From positions 27,589 to 91,588 of the forward strand of contig JAXDIG010000011.1 of NCBI GenBank assembly GCA_034664125.1: a DNA stretch of 64,000 nt, in the 5' to 3' direction. Origin of the DNA: JACVRW01 sp034664125 (GTDB lineage Bacteria; Actinomycetota; Thermoleophilia; Solirubrobacterales; Thermoleophilaceae). Within the stretch, counting starts at the first letter, position 1. The number at the start of each line of letters is the position of its first letter. The position numbers and the translations under genes are program-made. Positions 8,217 through 17,478 of the stretch are shown in pieces. The notes below the pieces were generated by a model, which saw nothing but the letters and a program-made list of their open reading frames with translations, did not search any database and had not been told where the DNA came from.

Positions 8217-9228
8217 CCCTCAGCCGCCGAGCGCCGGCGTGCCGAGCACCGCACCGCTCGTCGACGCGATCATCACCTGCCACAACTACGGCCGCTTCCT
8301 GGGCGAGGCCATCGAGAGCGTCCTCGGCCAGAGCCACCCCAACCTGACGGTCGTCGTGGTCGACGACGACTCTACCGACGACACGGCAGCGGTGGCCGCA
8401 AGCTACGCCGAGCGGGGCGTCCGCTACGTCCACGCCCCGCAGGGCGGCGCCGGCCAGGCGCGCAACGCCGGCCTGCGGGTCACATCGGCGCCGCTGGTCG
8501 CCTTTCTCGACGCCGACGATGCCTGGCTGCCCCACCGCGTAGCCGCCGGCGTCGCCCACCTCGAGCGCCACCCCCAGGCCGCTCTCGTGGCCGCGCACGC
8601 GTTCGCGTGCGACGAGGCGATGAGGCCCTCCAGTGTCGTCCACGCTCTGCGCGGGCCCGCATGCGGCGTGGTGTTCCACGAGCTACTGATTCACAACGTC
8701 GTCCTGAACCCGAGCTCGGTGCTCGTCCGGCGATCGGCGCTCGAGGCGGCCGGCGGATTCAGCGAGCTCCCCATCGGCCAGGACTGGGACACGTGGCTCG
8801 AGATCGCCAAGCGCTTCCCGCTCGGCTTCATCGACGAGGTGGTGGCGCTGGTCAGACGCCACACGAGGAGCATCACGCTACGGAAGGGGCGGGCTCGCAT
8901 CGACGTCCAGCTCGCGATCGTCGACCGCCATCTGGGCGACGTGCGGCCCGCCTGGAAGAGACCGCTGCTGCGGCGCAGCGCAGCCTCGGCCGCCTACCTG
9001 CACGCGGGACTGGGCAGCGCGATCCAGGGGCACAGGCGCGTCGCCCGCCGCTACGCCCTGGACGCGCTCGCGCTCGACCCCTTCACGCTGACGCGTCGCA
9101 AGCTCGCGCTGGTGGCCAGGGTCTTCGTCTCGGAGGCGCTGGTGGCGCGTCTGAGCCGCGCCCTGCGGGACGACGCGCGGCTGGCCAGGGAGCTCACGGG
9201 CCACGCGGTCGTGAAGCCCGATGCGTGA
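8203..9228 (+). CDS. Family 2 glycosyltransferase
   Basis: The 341-residue protein has the GT-A fold signatures in its first half: DAIITCHNYGRFLGEAIESV, VVVVDDDSTDDT, GGAGQARNAGL and the metal-binding FLDADDAW. It continues with IGQDWDTWLEIAKRF, a segment typical of this family. It has no membrane helices, so it is probably a soluble or membrane-associated enzyme that adds one sugar to the growing repeat unit. The ATG at 8203 overlaps the end of the deacetylase gene by 14 bases. Donor and acceptor cannot be predicted. Confidence 0.88.
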   Translation: MQALSPQPPSAGVPSTAPLVDAIITCHNYGRFLGEAIESVLGQSHPNLTVVVVDDDSTDDTAAVAASYAERGVRYVHAPQGGAGQARNAGLRVTSAPLVAFLDADDAWLPHRVAAGVAHLERHPQAALVAAHAFACDEAMRPSSVVHALRGPACGVVFHELLIHNVVLNPSSVLVRRSALEAAGGFSELPIGQDWDTWLEIAKRFPLGFIDEVVALVRRHTRSITLRKGRARIDVQLAIVDRHLGDVRPAWKRPLLRRSAASAAYLHAGLGSAIQGHRRVARRYALDALALDPFTLTRRKLALVARVFVSEALVARLSRALRDDARLARELTGHAVVKPDA

Positions 9229-11728
9229 GCTCGGCCGCCGGGCCTTCAGCGGCTTCCTGTGGGCGGGCGCAGCCGATGCCGGCGGCAAGCTGCTCGTGTT
9301 CGTCGCCACGATCGTGCTCGCACGCCTGCTCGTGCCGAGCGAGTTCGGCCTGGTGGCGTTCTGCCTCGCCGTCATCTACGCCCTCGACTACATCGGCGAC
9401 CTCGGCCTCGGCGCGGCACTGATCTACCGCTCCGATGCGGAGGATCCGCGCATCTCCTCGACGGCCTTCTGGATCGGGATCATCGGCTCGCTCGTGCTGT
9501 TCGCGGTGTCGTGGCTGATCGCCCCGCTGCTCGCGGACGTGGGCCCCGGCGATGAGGTCATCTCGCTGTTCCGCGTGCTTGCCCTGCAGTTCCCGTTCTC
9601 CGCGCTGGGCAAGGCACACGAGTACCGGCTGCGCCGCTCGCTGCGGTTCCGCACCCTGTTCGGCCCCAAGCTCGCCGGCGGACTGACGAAGGGCGCGGTC
9701 AGCATCGGGCTCGCGCTGGCCGGCGCCGGTGCGTGGAGCCTCGTGGTCGGCCAGGTGGCCGGCACGCTGGCGGTGTCGATCGGGCTGTGGCTCGTTTATC
9801 CGTTCCGCCCGAGCCTGGTGATCGCGGGCCGCGAGCTGCCCTCGATGATGCGCTTCGGCCTCGGCATCGTGGCGGTCGGCGTGCTCGGCCAGGGCGCGAA
9901 GAACTTCGACTTCATCATCGTCGGAGGGAAGCTGGGGGCCGCCGCCCTCGGCGTCTACTACCTCGCCTTCCGGCTCCCCGAGCTCGTGATCCTCACGGGC
10001 TTCCGGGTGGCCAACGACGTGCTGTTCCCGTTCTATGCCCGCCTGCGAGACCCGGCGGTGGCCGTCGACGACGACGAGCTGCGGCGCGGGTACCTGCAGA
10101 CCATCCGGCTGGGCGCGATGGTGGCCTGGCCGGCCGCCTTCGGCATGGCGGCGCTGGCGCTGCCCCTGGTGCTCACGGTCTACGGGGAGCGGTGGCGTTC
10201 GGCGGCCGCGCCGATGGCGCTCGTCGCGATCTGGGCGGGCCTGGCGTCGCTGGCGACCATGCCCGGGGCGGTGTTCAAGGCGCTCGGCCGCTCGTGGCTG
10301 CTCACGGCGACGGGGATCATGCAGATGGCGATCCTCTTCCCGGCCATCTGGTTCACCGCCCCGTATGGCATCACGGCGGTGGCGGCTTCCCAGGTGGCCG
10401 AGAAGACGGTGTCGCTCGCGCTGCTCGGCGTCGTGATCGGCCGTGTGCTGGGGCTCCGGTGGTATGCGACCTTCATCGCCGCGGCTCCGGCGCTCGCCCT
10501 CTCCGCGGTGATGGGAGGCGTGCTGTACACGCTGGCGGCTGCCCTGCCGCCCGCCGCCGCGGTCGCGGTCGGGATTCCGCTCGGGGCGGCTCTCTACCTC
10601 GTGCTGCTGCGGCGCGTGGTGCCCGACGGCTTCGGGATGCTCGTCCGACCGCTGCTGGATCTGCGGCGCCGCATGGCAACGACCGCGGGACTGTCGCTGC
10701 TGCTGGTCGCGCTTCTCCTGACGGCCTGCAACGGCAGCGCGGTCAGCGGCAAGCGTGCCGCGAGGGTGCCGGACCCCGCCACGAGCATACGGCGAACGTT
10801 CTACGTGGCGCCCGGCGGCGCGGATGCCGGGCCGGGCACCCGCGAGCGCCCGTTCAGAACGCTCCGGCACGCGCTCAAGCGCCTGCGATACGGCCAGCGC
10901 CTGTACGTGCGCGGCGGGACGTACAGCGAACGCGTGAAGGTCAGGGTCGCGCCCGGCCGCAGACGCGCGCGGGTGCGGGTGAGCAACTTCCCCGGCGAGC
11001 GCCCGGTTCTGCGCGGCCAGCTCTGGATCGGCGATCCCAGCTACTGGACGATCCGGGGCCTCGAGGTGGAGTGGGCCGCCGACAACCCCAACGAGCCGCT
11101 GGTGCGCGTCTACGGCGGTACGGGGTGGAGACTCACGCGCTCGGAGATCTGGGGGGCGCACTCGACCTCCGGCCTGCAGGTGGACGACGGTCCGCGCAAC
11201 AACCTGGGCCGCTGGGTGGTCAAGGGCAACTGCATCCACGACACCTATGCGACCGACGGACCGAACCAGGACCACAACGTCTACGTGGGCGACATGAGCG
11301 CCAGCCCGGACCCGCACGGGGTGATCTCGCGCAACATCCTCTTCAACGCCGAGAACGGCCGCGGCATCAAGCTCGGGCCGGGCGGCACCATCGGCGGTGC
11401 GGTCAACGTCGACGTCCGCTTCAACACGGTCTACAACAGCTCCCAGAACGTGAGCCTGTCGCGCGACACCTCGCGGGTGAGCGTCGAGCGGAACATCCTC
11501 GTGAAGGCGCGCGAGTCGAACATCACCGCCTTCAGGCTGCGTGGCAGCGGCAACGTAGCCCGCCAGAACGTCGGCTACGCCGCGCCGGTGTTCCTCGCCA
11601 GGACCGGGATCCCCGGGAGCCTCGTCGATGGCGGCGGCAACCTGCGGTCGAGGCATCTCCGGTTCGACTCGATCGGGTGCTCGGGCTTTCACCCCGAGCG
11701 ATTCACCACCTACGGGGCATACGGGTGA
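9221..11728 (+). CDS. Polysaccharide flippase fused in frame to a secreted parallel beta-helix domain
   Basis: One uninterrupted frame encodes 835 residues. Residues 1 to about 480 are a Wzx-like flippase of the MOP superfamily with 12 or more membrane segments, the usual full length for the family. A methionine at 485 (ATG at 10673) then begins a lipoprotein-like signal, LSLLLVALLLTAC, with Cys in lipobox position. It is followed by a right-handed beta-helix domain (TFYVAPGGADAGPGT, then repeated Asn-rich turns such as NILFNAENGRGIKL and FNTVYNSS). The second part could be a separate lipoprotein translated from ATG 10673, but no stop separates the two and no strong ribosome site precedes that ATG. 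As a fusion, the helix near 490-505 would place the beta-helix outside the cell. Confidence 0.75.
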   Translation: MRELGRRAFSGFLWAGAADAGGKLLVFVATIVLARLLVPSEFGLVAFCLAVIYALDYIGDLGLGAALIYRSDAEDPRISSTAFWIGIIGSLVLFAVSWLIAPLLADVGPGDEVISLFRVLALQFPFSALGKAHEYRLRRSLRFRTLFGPKLAGGLTKGAVSIGLALAGAGAWSLVVGQVAGTLAVSIGLWLVYPFRPSLVIAGRELPSMMRFGLGIVAVGVLGQGAKNFDFIIVGGKLGAAALGVYYLAFRLPELVILTGFRVANDVLFPFYARLRDPAVAVDDDELRRGYLQTIRLGAMVAWPAAFGMAALALPLVLTVYGERWRSAAAPMALVAIWAGLASLATMPGAVFKALGRSWLLTATGIMQMAILFPAIWFTAPYGITAVAASQVAEKTVSLALLGVVIGRVLGLRWYATFIAAAPALALSAVMGGVLYTLAAALPPAAAVAVGIPLGAALYLVLLRRVVPDGFGMLVRPLLDLRRRMATTAGLSLLLVALLLTACNGSAVSGKRAARVPDPATSIRRTFYVAPGGADAGPGTRERPFRTLRHALKRLRYGQRLYVRGGTYSERVKVRVAPGRRRARVRVSNFPGERPVLRGQLWIGDPSYWTIRGLEVEWAADNPNEPLVRVYGGTGWRLTRSEIWGAHSTSGLQVDDGPRNNLGRWVVKGNCIHDTYATDGPNQDHNVYVGDMSASPDPHGVISRNILFNAENGRGIKLGPGGTIGGAVNVDVRFNTVYNSSQNVSLSRDTSRVSVERNILVKARESNITAFRLRGSGNVARQNVGYAAPVFLARTGIPGSLVDGGGNLRSRHLRFDSIGCSGFHPERFTTYGAYG

Positions 11729-11782
11729 CATCGCCGCCCTGGGGGTATGTATGGACCAGTTCGCGGAGAAAGGGAGTTCGGG

Positions 11783-12628
11783 ATGGGCAGCCTGCTTGAC
11801 ATCGACGCTTCGGCGTTCAGCGATGCGTTCGCGCGGCGGTCGATCGCGGTGCGGCACGCATTGGTCGACCACCCGCTGTTCACCATCGACGCGATGGCCG
11901 AGCTCGCCGACCGGTTGCCGCCCGATTCGGTGAGGCGGGAGAGCGGCGACCTACCGCTGGTCAATCGGAACGGCTACGTCGACGTGGGCGAGGGACCGCC
12001 GTCGGCGACGATCCGCGACGTCGAGCGCAATGGCTTCAGGATCTCGCTCCGCGACATCCAGCAGGATCCCCAGTACGCCGAGCTCATCAACGAGTGCCTC
12101 GACGAGGTGGAGGAGATCCTCAAGGATCGCGAAGGGGGCATGCGGCGCCGCACGGGCTATCTGTTCATCACCGCGCCCGCCTCGACTACGCCGATGCACT
12201 TCGACCCCGAGCACAGCTTCCTGCTGCAGGTGAGGGGCGTGAAGCACGTCAGCGTCGCGGCCTTCGAAGACGACTCGGTCCGCCAGCGCGAGCTCGATCG
12301 CTACTACGACGCCGAGGAATGCGACTTCGCGGCGATGGAGCAGGTGGCCGAGGACTTTCGACTCGACGCCGGCGTAGGGGTCTACCTGCCGTCGTTCGTG
12401 CCGCACTGGGTCAACACAGAGGCGGGCATCTCCGTGTCCTTCTCCATCCCCTTCTACACCGAGTTCAGCGAGCGGGCGGAGTCCGTCAACCGGATCAACC
12501 GCCGCCTGCGCAAGCTGAGCCTCTCGCCCCGCGCTCCGGGCGAGTCCGAGCCCCTCGACCGCGTCAAGGCCGCCAGCTTCGACCTATGGGGCAAGCTGAG
12601 CGAGGCGCGGCGCAAGCTGCCGGCATAG
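11783..12628 (+). CDS. Cupin/JmjC-like protein (putative Fe(II)-dependent oxygenase or sugar-modifying enzyme)
   Basis: The 281-residue protein resembles the cupin-8/JmjC-like family. A candidate metal-binding triad is visible: H and D in MHFDPEHSF and the later H in SFVPHWVN, in the spacing expected for H-x-D...H. GYLFITAPAS and GVKHVSV fit the beta strands around it. Members found in polysaccharide loci are mostly uncharacterised; hydroxylation of a sugar or a carrier is possible but not shown. The ATG at 11783 is preceded by GGGAG; an in-frame ATG at 11747 is less likely. It follows the beta-helix gene after 54 bases and overlaps the start of the next gene. Confidence 0.65.
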   Translation: MGSLLDIDASAFSDAFARRSIAVRHALVDHPLFTIDAMAELADRLPPDSVRRESGDLPLVNRNGYVDVGEGPPSATIRDVERNGFRISLRDIQQDPQYAELINECLDEVEEILKDREGGMRRRTGYLFITAPASTTPMHFDPEHSFLLQVRGVKHVSVAAFEDDSVRQRELDRYYDAEECDFAAMEQVAEDFRLDAGVGVYLPSFVPHWVNTEAGISVSFSIPFYTEFSERAESVNRINRRLRKLSLSPRAPGESEPLDRVKAASFDLWGKLSEARRKLPA

Positions 12629-13686
12629 AGGTCGTCGAGCTCGAGGAGGCCGCGGCTCTCGGGGCGCTCGAACGCGACTGGCTGGAGCTCGCGGAGCGCC
12701 ACGAGGGCAGCTCGTACTTCCAGACGCCCGACTGGGTCCTGGCCTGGTGGGAGACGCTCGCCGCGCGGCCGCGCACGCGAGTGGCGGCGTGGCGGGATGC
12801 GTCCGGCAGGCTGGAGGCGCTCGTGGCCCTGAGCCGCGATCGGGAGCGGGTGCACCGGCGGCTGGCGCTCGCAGTGCCGATCTTCGCCAACTCCGGCAGC
12901 GGCTTGGGCGTGGCCGATCACTGCGCCTGGCTGGTACCCGCGGAGCGCGGCGAGGAGGTGGCCGCGTGGGTCGCCGACGCGATCGGGGGCTCGGCACTGG
13001 TGGTGCGCAGCGCCGCCCCGGATTGGCCCCCCGGAGTCCTGCCGGGCGGCGCTCGGGAGGTCGAGGCAACCGCCTGCCCGCGCGTGGCAGTGCCGATCGC
13101 TCCGGACGGCGACGGGCCTTCGGCCGACTTCGTTCGCCAGCTGCGGCGCTTCACGCGCCGGCTGGAGCGTGAAGGGGTGAGCTTCGAGTGGGTGCCGCCG
13201 CCGCACGTGGACGAGCGGCTCCTGCGCGCTCTGTTCGAGCTGCATGCTCAGGGCCGGGCGGTCCGCGGATCCTTCGGCATCGAGCAGCTCCCCTTTCACC
13301 TTCAATTGGGTAGGCGCGCGGAGCCGGGGCGCGGCCCGGCGGCGGTTGTCGCGCGCCGCGGAGAGGAGGTGGCCGGCGTGCTCTACGGGTTCTGGTGGGG
13401 CGACACGTTCGCCGCCTACCAGTCGGGTTGGGATCGCAGATACGCGCGCAACGGCATGGGCAACCTGCTCGTCCTGCACGCGCTCGAGTTCGCCGCCGAG
13501 CACGGCGCCAAGACCTTCGACTTCCTGCGCGGCTCGGAGCCGTACAAGTATCGCTTCGGCGCGCGCGACCACTGGGACCGCACCTGGCTCGTGCCGCGCG
13601 GCCCCGGCGGGGCCCTGCTCGTCGCGCGCCACCTGTTGCGCCGGCGCCGGCGCCGCGCGTCCGGGGCTACGCCTGATGCCCGCTGA
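12586..13686 (+). CDS. CelD/BcsL-like GNAT-fold acetyltransferase
   Basis: The roughly 366-residue protein matches the GNAT-like family seen in exopolysaccharide loci (CelD/BcsL and related proteins). The N-terminal half holds SSYFQTPDWVLAWWETLA. The C-terminal GNAT fold shows VVARRGEEVAGVLYGFWWG, AYQSGWDRRYARNGMGNLLV (the acetyl-CoA binding turn region) and FDFLRGSEPYKYRFGA. It probably acylates a sugar of the polymer or its precursor. The start is uncertain: ATG 12586 gives a 43-base overlap with the cupin gene, and no GTG or ATG lies at the usual 4-base overlap. Its end overlaps the converging glycosyltransferase by 20 bases. Confidence 0.75.
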   Translation: MGQAERGAAQAAGIEVVELEEAAALGALERDWLELAERHEGSSYFQTPDWVLAWWETLAARPRTRVAAWRDASGRLEALVALSRDRERVHRRLALAVPIFANSGSGLGVADHCAWLVPAERGEEVAAWVADAIGGSALVVRSAAPDWPPGVLPGGAREVEATACPRVAVPIAPDGDGPSADFVRQLRRFTRRLEREGVSFEWVPPPHVDERLLRALFELHAQGRAVRGSFGIEQLPFHLQLGRRAEPGRGPAAVVARRGEEVAGVLYGFWWGDTFAAYQSGWDRRYARNGMGNLLVLHALEFAAEHGAKTFDFLRGSEPYKYRFGARDHWDRTWLVPRGPGGALLVARHLLRRRRRRASGATPDAR

Positions 13687-14905
13687 TCGATTCGGCGAAG
13701 AGGTCGCCGAGCCGCCGGGCCTCGCGCGTCAAGCTGAACGAGCGCTCGACGAGCTGGCGCGCCCTCAGCGCGAGCTCGGCCGCGAGCGCGTCGTCCTCGA
13801 GGACGCGCGCCATGGCCGCCGCGAGGGCGCGCGGGTCGCCCGGCTCGACGAGCAGGCCCGTCACGCCGTCCTGGACCAGCTCGGGTATGCCTGACAGTCG
13901 GCTCGCGACGACGGGCACGCCGCTGGCCATCGCCTCCATCAGGGCAACGGGGATGCCCTCCATCCTGCCGCTGGGCAGGCGCACCGAGGGAAGCGCGAAG
14001 ACCCGGGCCCCGGCGAGCGTCGACCGCACCTCCTCGGACGACCGCGCTCCCAGCAGGGACACGCGCTCGGCCACGCCTCGCTCCCGCGCGCGGCGCAGGA
14101 TCCGGTCGCGCTCGGGCCCGTCGCCGACCAGCTCGAGGACGATGCCGGGGTGCCGCTCGACGAGCAGGGCAAGTGCGTCGATGAGGTGCGCGTGGCCCTT
14201 CTTCGGAAATAGGCCGGCCACGCACACGGCGCGGTTGGGATCTCGATCGTCCAGCCCTCGCAAGCCGTAGCGCTCGCTGTCCACACCGCAGTGGACGACC
14301 TCGAGGCGGTGAGCAGAGGGGCAGCGTTCGAGCAGGACCTGGCGGTTGTACTCGGAGATCGCGATCACGAAGCGCGCATCGGCGGCCTTGCGATCGAGCA
14401 GCACCGGAGCCACGAACAGGTCGTTCGCGTGGGCCGTGAAGCTGAAGGGAATGCCGGTGAGCCGGTGCACGATCCAGGCGGCGGTCGCCGCGTGGCTGGC
14501 GAAGTGCGCGTGGACGTGGTCGACGCGGTCGTGCGCCGCGGTGCGCGCCAGCGCCACGGCCCGCAGGAACACCACGGCTTCCTTGGCGGCCTCCAGAAGG
14601 GAGAATCGAAGCGCTCCGCGCAGCACCGCGCCCAGAACCGAGAGATAGGTGCGCGGGCGCCGGGCGAGCCAGACCAGGTGAGCCGCGGCGGTGCCGGGGC
14701 GCGCCGCGCTCGGGAAGCGCACGTGTGGCATCACGCGGTCGGTCTCGGGGTGAACGGGCGCCTCACGGCCGCGGCGCAGCGCGACGAGGCGCATCCGGAA
14801 GCGTTCCGAGAGCACAAGCCACTCGTTGACGACGAACGTCTCCGTGACCGCGGGGAAGCGCGAGACGATGTACAGGATGACCGGAGCGGAGCCGCTCACG
14901 CTCAC
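13667..14905 (-). CDS. Family 4 glycosyltransferase
   Basis: The 412-residue protein has the GT-B fold of family 4. The N-terminal domain has VILYIVSRFPAVTETFV and the acceptor-side HAHFASHAATAAWIV plus SFTAHANDLF. The C-terminal donor domain has AGLFPKKGHAHLIDAL, ELVGDGPERD and EGIPVALMEAMASGVPVVAS, where the Glu pair of the E-x7-E motif contacts the nucleotide-sugar. A colanic-acid-type transferase is the closest picture. The GTG at 14905 overlaps the stop of the next upstream transferase gene (GTGA). The sugar it adds is unknown. Confidence 0.88.
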   Translation of the reverse strand: MSVSGSAPVILYIVSRFPAVTETFVVNEWLVLSERFRMRLVALRRGREAPVHPETDRVMPHVRFPSAARPGTAAAHLVWLARRPRTYLSVLGAVLRGALRFSLLEAAKEAVVFLRAVALARTAAHDRVDHVHAHFASHAATAAWIVHRLTGIPFSFTAHANDLFVAPVLLDRKAADARFVIAISEYNRQVLLERCPSAHRLEVVHCGVDSERYGLRGLDDRDPNRAVCVAGLFPKKGHAHLIDALALLVERHPGIVLELVGDGPERDRILRRARERGVAERVSLLGARSSEEVRSTLAGARVFALPSVRLPSGRMEGIPVALMEAMASGVPVVASRLSGIPELVQDGVTGLLVEPGDPRALAAAMARVLEDDALAAELALRARQLVERSFSLTREARRLGDLFAESISGHQA

Positions 14906-16095
14906 GCTGTGTGCGCCGTCGCGCCGGCGATGATCGCGTAGGCCCGCGCGACCCGGTCCGCCGCCACGTCCAGCGACAGCGCCCCGGCGACGAAGGCGGC
15001 CGCCGCCGTGCCGGTTTGCGTTCGCAGGCCGGGCTCGTGGACGAGACGCTCGATGGCGGCGGCCCAGGCAGGGACATCTCCGTCGGCCAGCAACATGCCG
15101 CGCCCCGCGCCCAGGAGCTCGTCGGCGCCGCCGACCGAGCCGCTCGCCAGGCACGGCAGGCCACACGCCATGGCCTCCAGCAGCGCGTTGGACATGCCCT
15201 CGCCGTGGGATGACAGCAGGAACGCGTCCGAGGCGCGCAGGACCTCGGCCACCTCCGACGAGAGGCCGCGGAAGCTCACCCTGCTCTCGATGCCCAGCCG
15301 GGCGGCCTGCGCCTCGAGGCGGCCTCGCTCCGGACCGTCTCCGACGATCACGAGCGTCAGCTCGGGCACGCGCGCGGCGGCCGCGAGCAGCGTGTCCACG
15401 TCCTTGACCGGATGGAGGCGCCCGACGAAGGTCCCGACGAACCCGTCGGCGGGTAGCCCGAGCCGCTCCCGAAGCCGCCGGCGTTCCTCGGCGGTCGCGG
15501 GCCGGTGGACGTCCAGGTCGACGCCGTTGGGGAGCGCGAAGATGCGCTCGTCGTCGACGCCGCGCACAAGCAGCTCCTGTCTGGCCTCGGTGCTCAGCGC
15601 CGCGAACCATGCCGATCGGAACAGCAGCCGTGCCCTGAGCCGCCCCAGCGGCTTGCGGGCGAGGCGAGCCAGGTCGCCGTGCGGCCCTGTGCCGAGGACT
15701 GTGACCAGGCACGGGAGCCCGAGCAGTCGCCCGCCCAGGGCGATCGTGGCCGGGGACAGCGCGCCGTGCGCATGGACGAGATCGATTCGCGAACGGCGCC
15801 GCAGGAGGCGGCCCAGCGCGCCAGCCACGTAGACGATCGAGGCGAGCGGCGACTCGCCGGCGACAGCCGTGCGGCGCACCACCGAGCCGGCGATCGACTC
15901 GGTCCGCGGGCATCCCCTGACGGCCCGCGTGAGTATCTCGGTGCGAACCCCCCGGTCGGCGAGATGGGGAACGAGCCGCTCGAGCTGCAGCTCGGCACCG
16001 CCCACGTGGGGGCGGAACGACTGGATGACCAGCGCCGCATCGAGGCCCGCCGCAGAGCGGTTGCCCGTCTGCTCGCTCAGACGGCCTCTGCCCAT
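14902..16095 (-). CDS. Family 4 glycosyltransferase
   Basis: The 397-residue GT-B enzyme shows SFRPHVGGAELQLERLVPHL at the N-terminus, LVHAHGALSPATIALG, LPNGVDLDVHRP, GRLHPVKDVDTLL, IVGDGPERGRLEA and SSHGEGMSNALLEAMACGLP, the E-x7-E donor motif. It is related to but distinct from the transferase encoded just downstream. The ATG at 16095 gives a 19-base overlap with the epimerase gene. The three minus-strand genes form one unit that converges on the main polysaccharide operon and probably supplies two more sugar additions. Confidence 0.88.
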   Translation of the reverse strand: MGRGRLSEQTGNRSAAGLDAALVIQSFRPHVGGAELQLERLVPHLADRGVRTEILTRAVRGCPRTESIAGSVVRRTAVAGESPLASIVYVAGALGRLLRRRSRIDLVHAHGALSPATIALGGRLLGLPCLVTVLGTGPHGDLARLARKPLGRLRARLLFRSAWFAALSTEARQELLVRGVDDERIFALPNGVDLDVHRPATAEERRRLRERLGLPADGFVGTFVGRLHPVKDVDTLLAAAARVPELTLVIVGDGPERGRLEAQAARLGIESRVSFRGLSSEVAEVLRASDAFLLSSHGEGMSNALLEAMACGLPCLASGSVGGADELLGAGRGMLLADGDVPAWAAAIERLVHEPGLRTQTGTAAAAFVAGALSLDVAADRVARAYAIIAGATAHTA

Positions 16096-17270
16096 GCGAG
16101 CGGCTCCGCGGGCTGCGGCACCGCAGCGCTCTCGCCCTGGGCGAGGAGGCCGTCTTCGAGCGAAGTCGTCGGCCTCCAGCCCAGATCGGCCGAGGCGTGG
16201 CCGATGTCGGCGATCGTACGACGGGCGTCGCCTGTGGCCGCCGGAACGTGGCGGACGTCGAGGCGGCGGCCGGCGATTTTCTCGCACAGCGTCAGCGACT
16301 CCTGCAGTGAGATCTCGGAGCCACCGCCGATGTTGTAGACGTCACCGCTCGTGGCCCGTTCCATGGCTCGCAGCGTTCCGTCGACGATGTCTCCGACGTA
16401 GGTGAAATCCCGAGTCTGTCGCCCGCTCCCGAGCAGGCGAAATGGACGGCCGTGGGCCAGGCAGTCGAAGACGCTCGCGAAGGCCATGTCGGGCCGTTGC
16501 CGGGGCCCGTACACGGAGAAGTAACGCAGGCCCACCGCGTCTAGCCCGGCCGACCGCCCGTAGGCGCTCGCCAGGCCCTCACAGGCCAGCTTGGAGACGC
16601 CATAGGGCGATACGGGTATGGGCTTGGCGTCCTCTCGCAGCGGATAGGCGTCGGCGTCGCCGTAGATGGACGAGGAGGAGGCGTAGACCACCCTGATGCC
16701 GCGCTCGACGGCCGCCTCGAACACCCGCTGGGTGACAAGCAGGTTGTCGCGCAGGTAGTCGGCGAAAGTCGGCCCCCAACTCGTCCGCACGCCGGGTCGA
16801 CCAGCCAGGTGAAAGACCCCGTCCACCCCTTCCACGAGCGGATCCACCGGATCCTCCGCCAGATCGAGCTCGCTAAAGCGGACGTCGCCGCCGGCGAGGC
16901 ACTGCTCGAGGTTGCGTTCCTTGACCGAGCGCGAGTAGTTGTCGGTGAAATTGTCGACGCCCACAACCGAGCATCCGCGCGCGGTCAGCGCCTGGATCAG
17001 GTGCGAGCCGATGAAGCCGGCGCAGCCCGTGACGAGGTAGCGACGGCCGGGTGCGAGGTCGCGGTGGTTCCCCTGGAGGCCGTCGCCTGCGTCGAGGCGG
17101 CGCCTCAGATCGGCCGTGACCGCCACGGGTGGAACGCCGTCGTACAGGCCCACCCCGTTCACCTGACGGCCGCCGACCCGGCGGCGCGCCGCCACGCTTC
17201 GTCTCAGCCCGGTCAGCAGTATCGGGAATTCGAAGGTCCCCCGTCGCCCACGCCCCCACCCAGTGCTCAC
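16077..17270 (-). CDS. NAD-dependent nucleotide-sugar epimerase/dehydratase (extended SDR)
   Basis: The 397-residue protein is an extended short-chain dehydrogenase. The NAD-binding motif VTGCAGFIGSHLIQAL begins only after about 78 residues, so it has an unusual N-terminal extension. The catalytic triad is seen as SSSSIYG and YGVSK (Tyr-x3-Lys); GLRYFSVYGPRQRPDMA and IGGGSEISL are typical of UDP-glucose/UDP-glucuronate 4-epimerases. It likely supplies a nucleotide-sugar to the neighbouring transferases. The GTG start at 17270 is backed by a good ribosome site (GGAAGGTAG), which supports the long N-terminus as real. The extension has no recognisable domain. Confidence 0.82.
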   Translation of the reverse strand: MSTGWGRGRRGTFEFPILLTGLRRSVAARRRVGGRQVNGVGLYDGVPPVAVTADLRRRLDAGDGLQGNHRDLAPGRRYLVTGCAGFIGSHLIQALTARGCSVVGVDNFTDNYSRSVKERNLEQCLAGGDVRFSELDLAEDPVDPLVEGVDGVFHLAGRPGVRTSWGPTFADYLRDNLLVTQRVFEAAVERGIRVVYASSSSIYGDADAYPLREDAKPIPVSPYGVSKLACEGLASAYGRSAGLDAVGLRYFSVYGPRQRPDMAFASVFDCLAHGRPFRLLGSGRQTRDFTYVGDIVDGTLRAMERATSGDVYNIGGGSEISLQESLTLCEKIAGRRLDVRHVPAATGDARRTIADIGHASADLGWRPTTSLEDGLLAQGESAAVPQPAEPLAWAEAV

Positions 17271-17478
17271 TAACTACCTTCCGTCTCCCGCCATGGGCCC
17301 CAGCCTCGGGGCGCCGTATTCAAAGTGTCTTAAGTTTCCATAAACGTCGGACCTTTCTTACCCCGGTTCACGCGAGGACCAACCTCCTGATGTGGATTAA
17401 GTCGCCAAGTTGTGCGAAGGCTCGCGTCCGAGCCACATCGGCGTGGGCGCCCGGGTGTGCTGGCGCCCGCGCCCGCGC
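17271..17478. other. Intergenic region upstream of the epimerase gene
   Basis: These 208 bases contain the leader of the minus-strand glycosyltransferase unit and the space after cobF. The middle part (about 17310-17405) is markedly richer in A and T than its surroundings, as expected for a promoter of the epimerase unit. I could not fix -35 and -10 boxes, and I saw no riboswitch or strong hairpin. Confidence 0.4.

Noticed and set aside
10673..11728. Annotating the beta-helix part as a separate lipoprotein gene
   Set aside because: It remains possible, but there is no stop codon between the parts and no good ribosome site before ATG 10673, so I kept one fused gene and reported the alternative.
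12094..12585. Upstream extension of the GNAT-like gene within the cupin gene
   Set aside because: The extra residues come from the alternative frame of the cupin-like gene and are Arg-rich without domain content.
17271..17478. A c-di-GMP or other riboswitch before the epimerase unit
   Set aside because: The region is AT-rich for this genome, but I could not find the conserved core of any riboswitch class I know.
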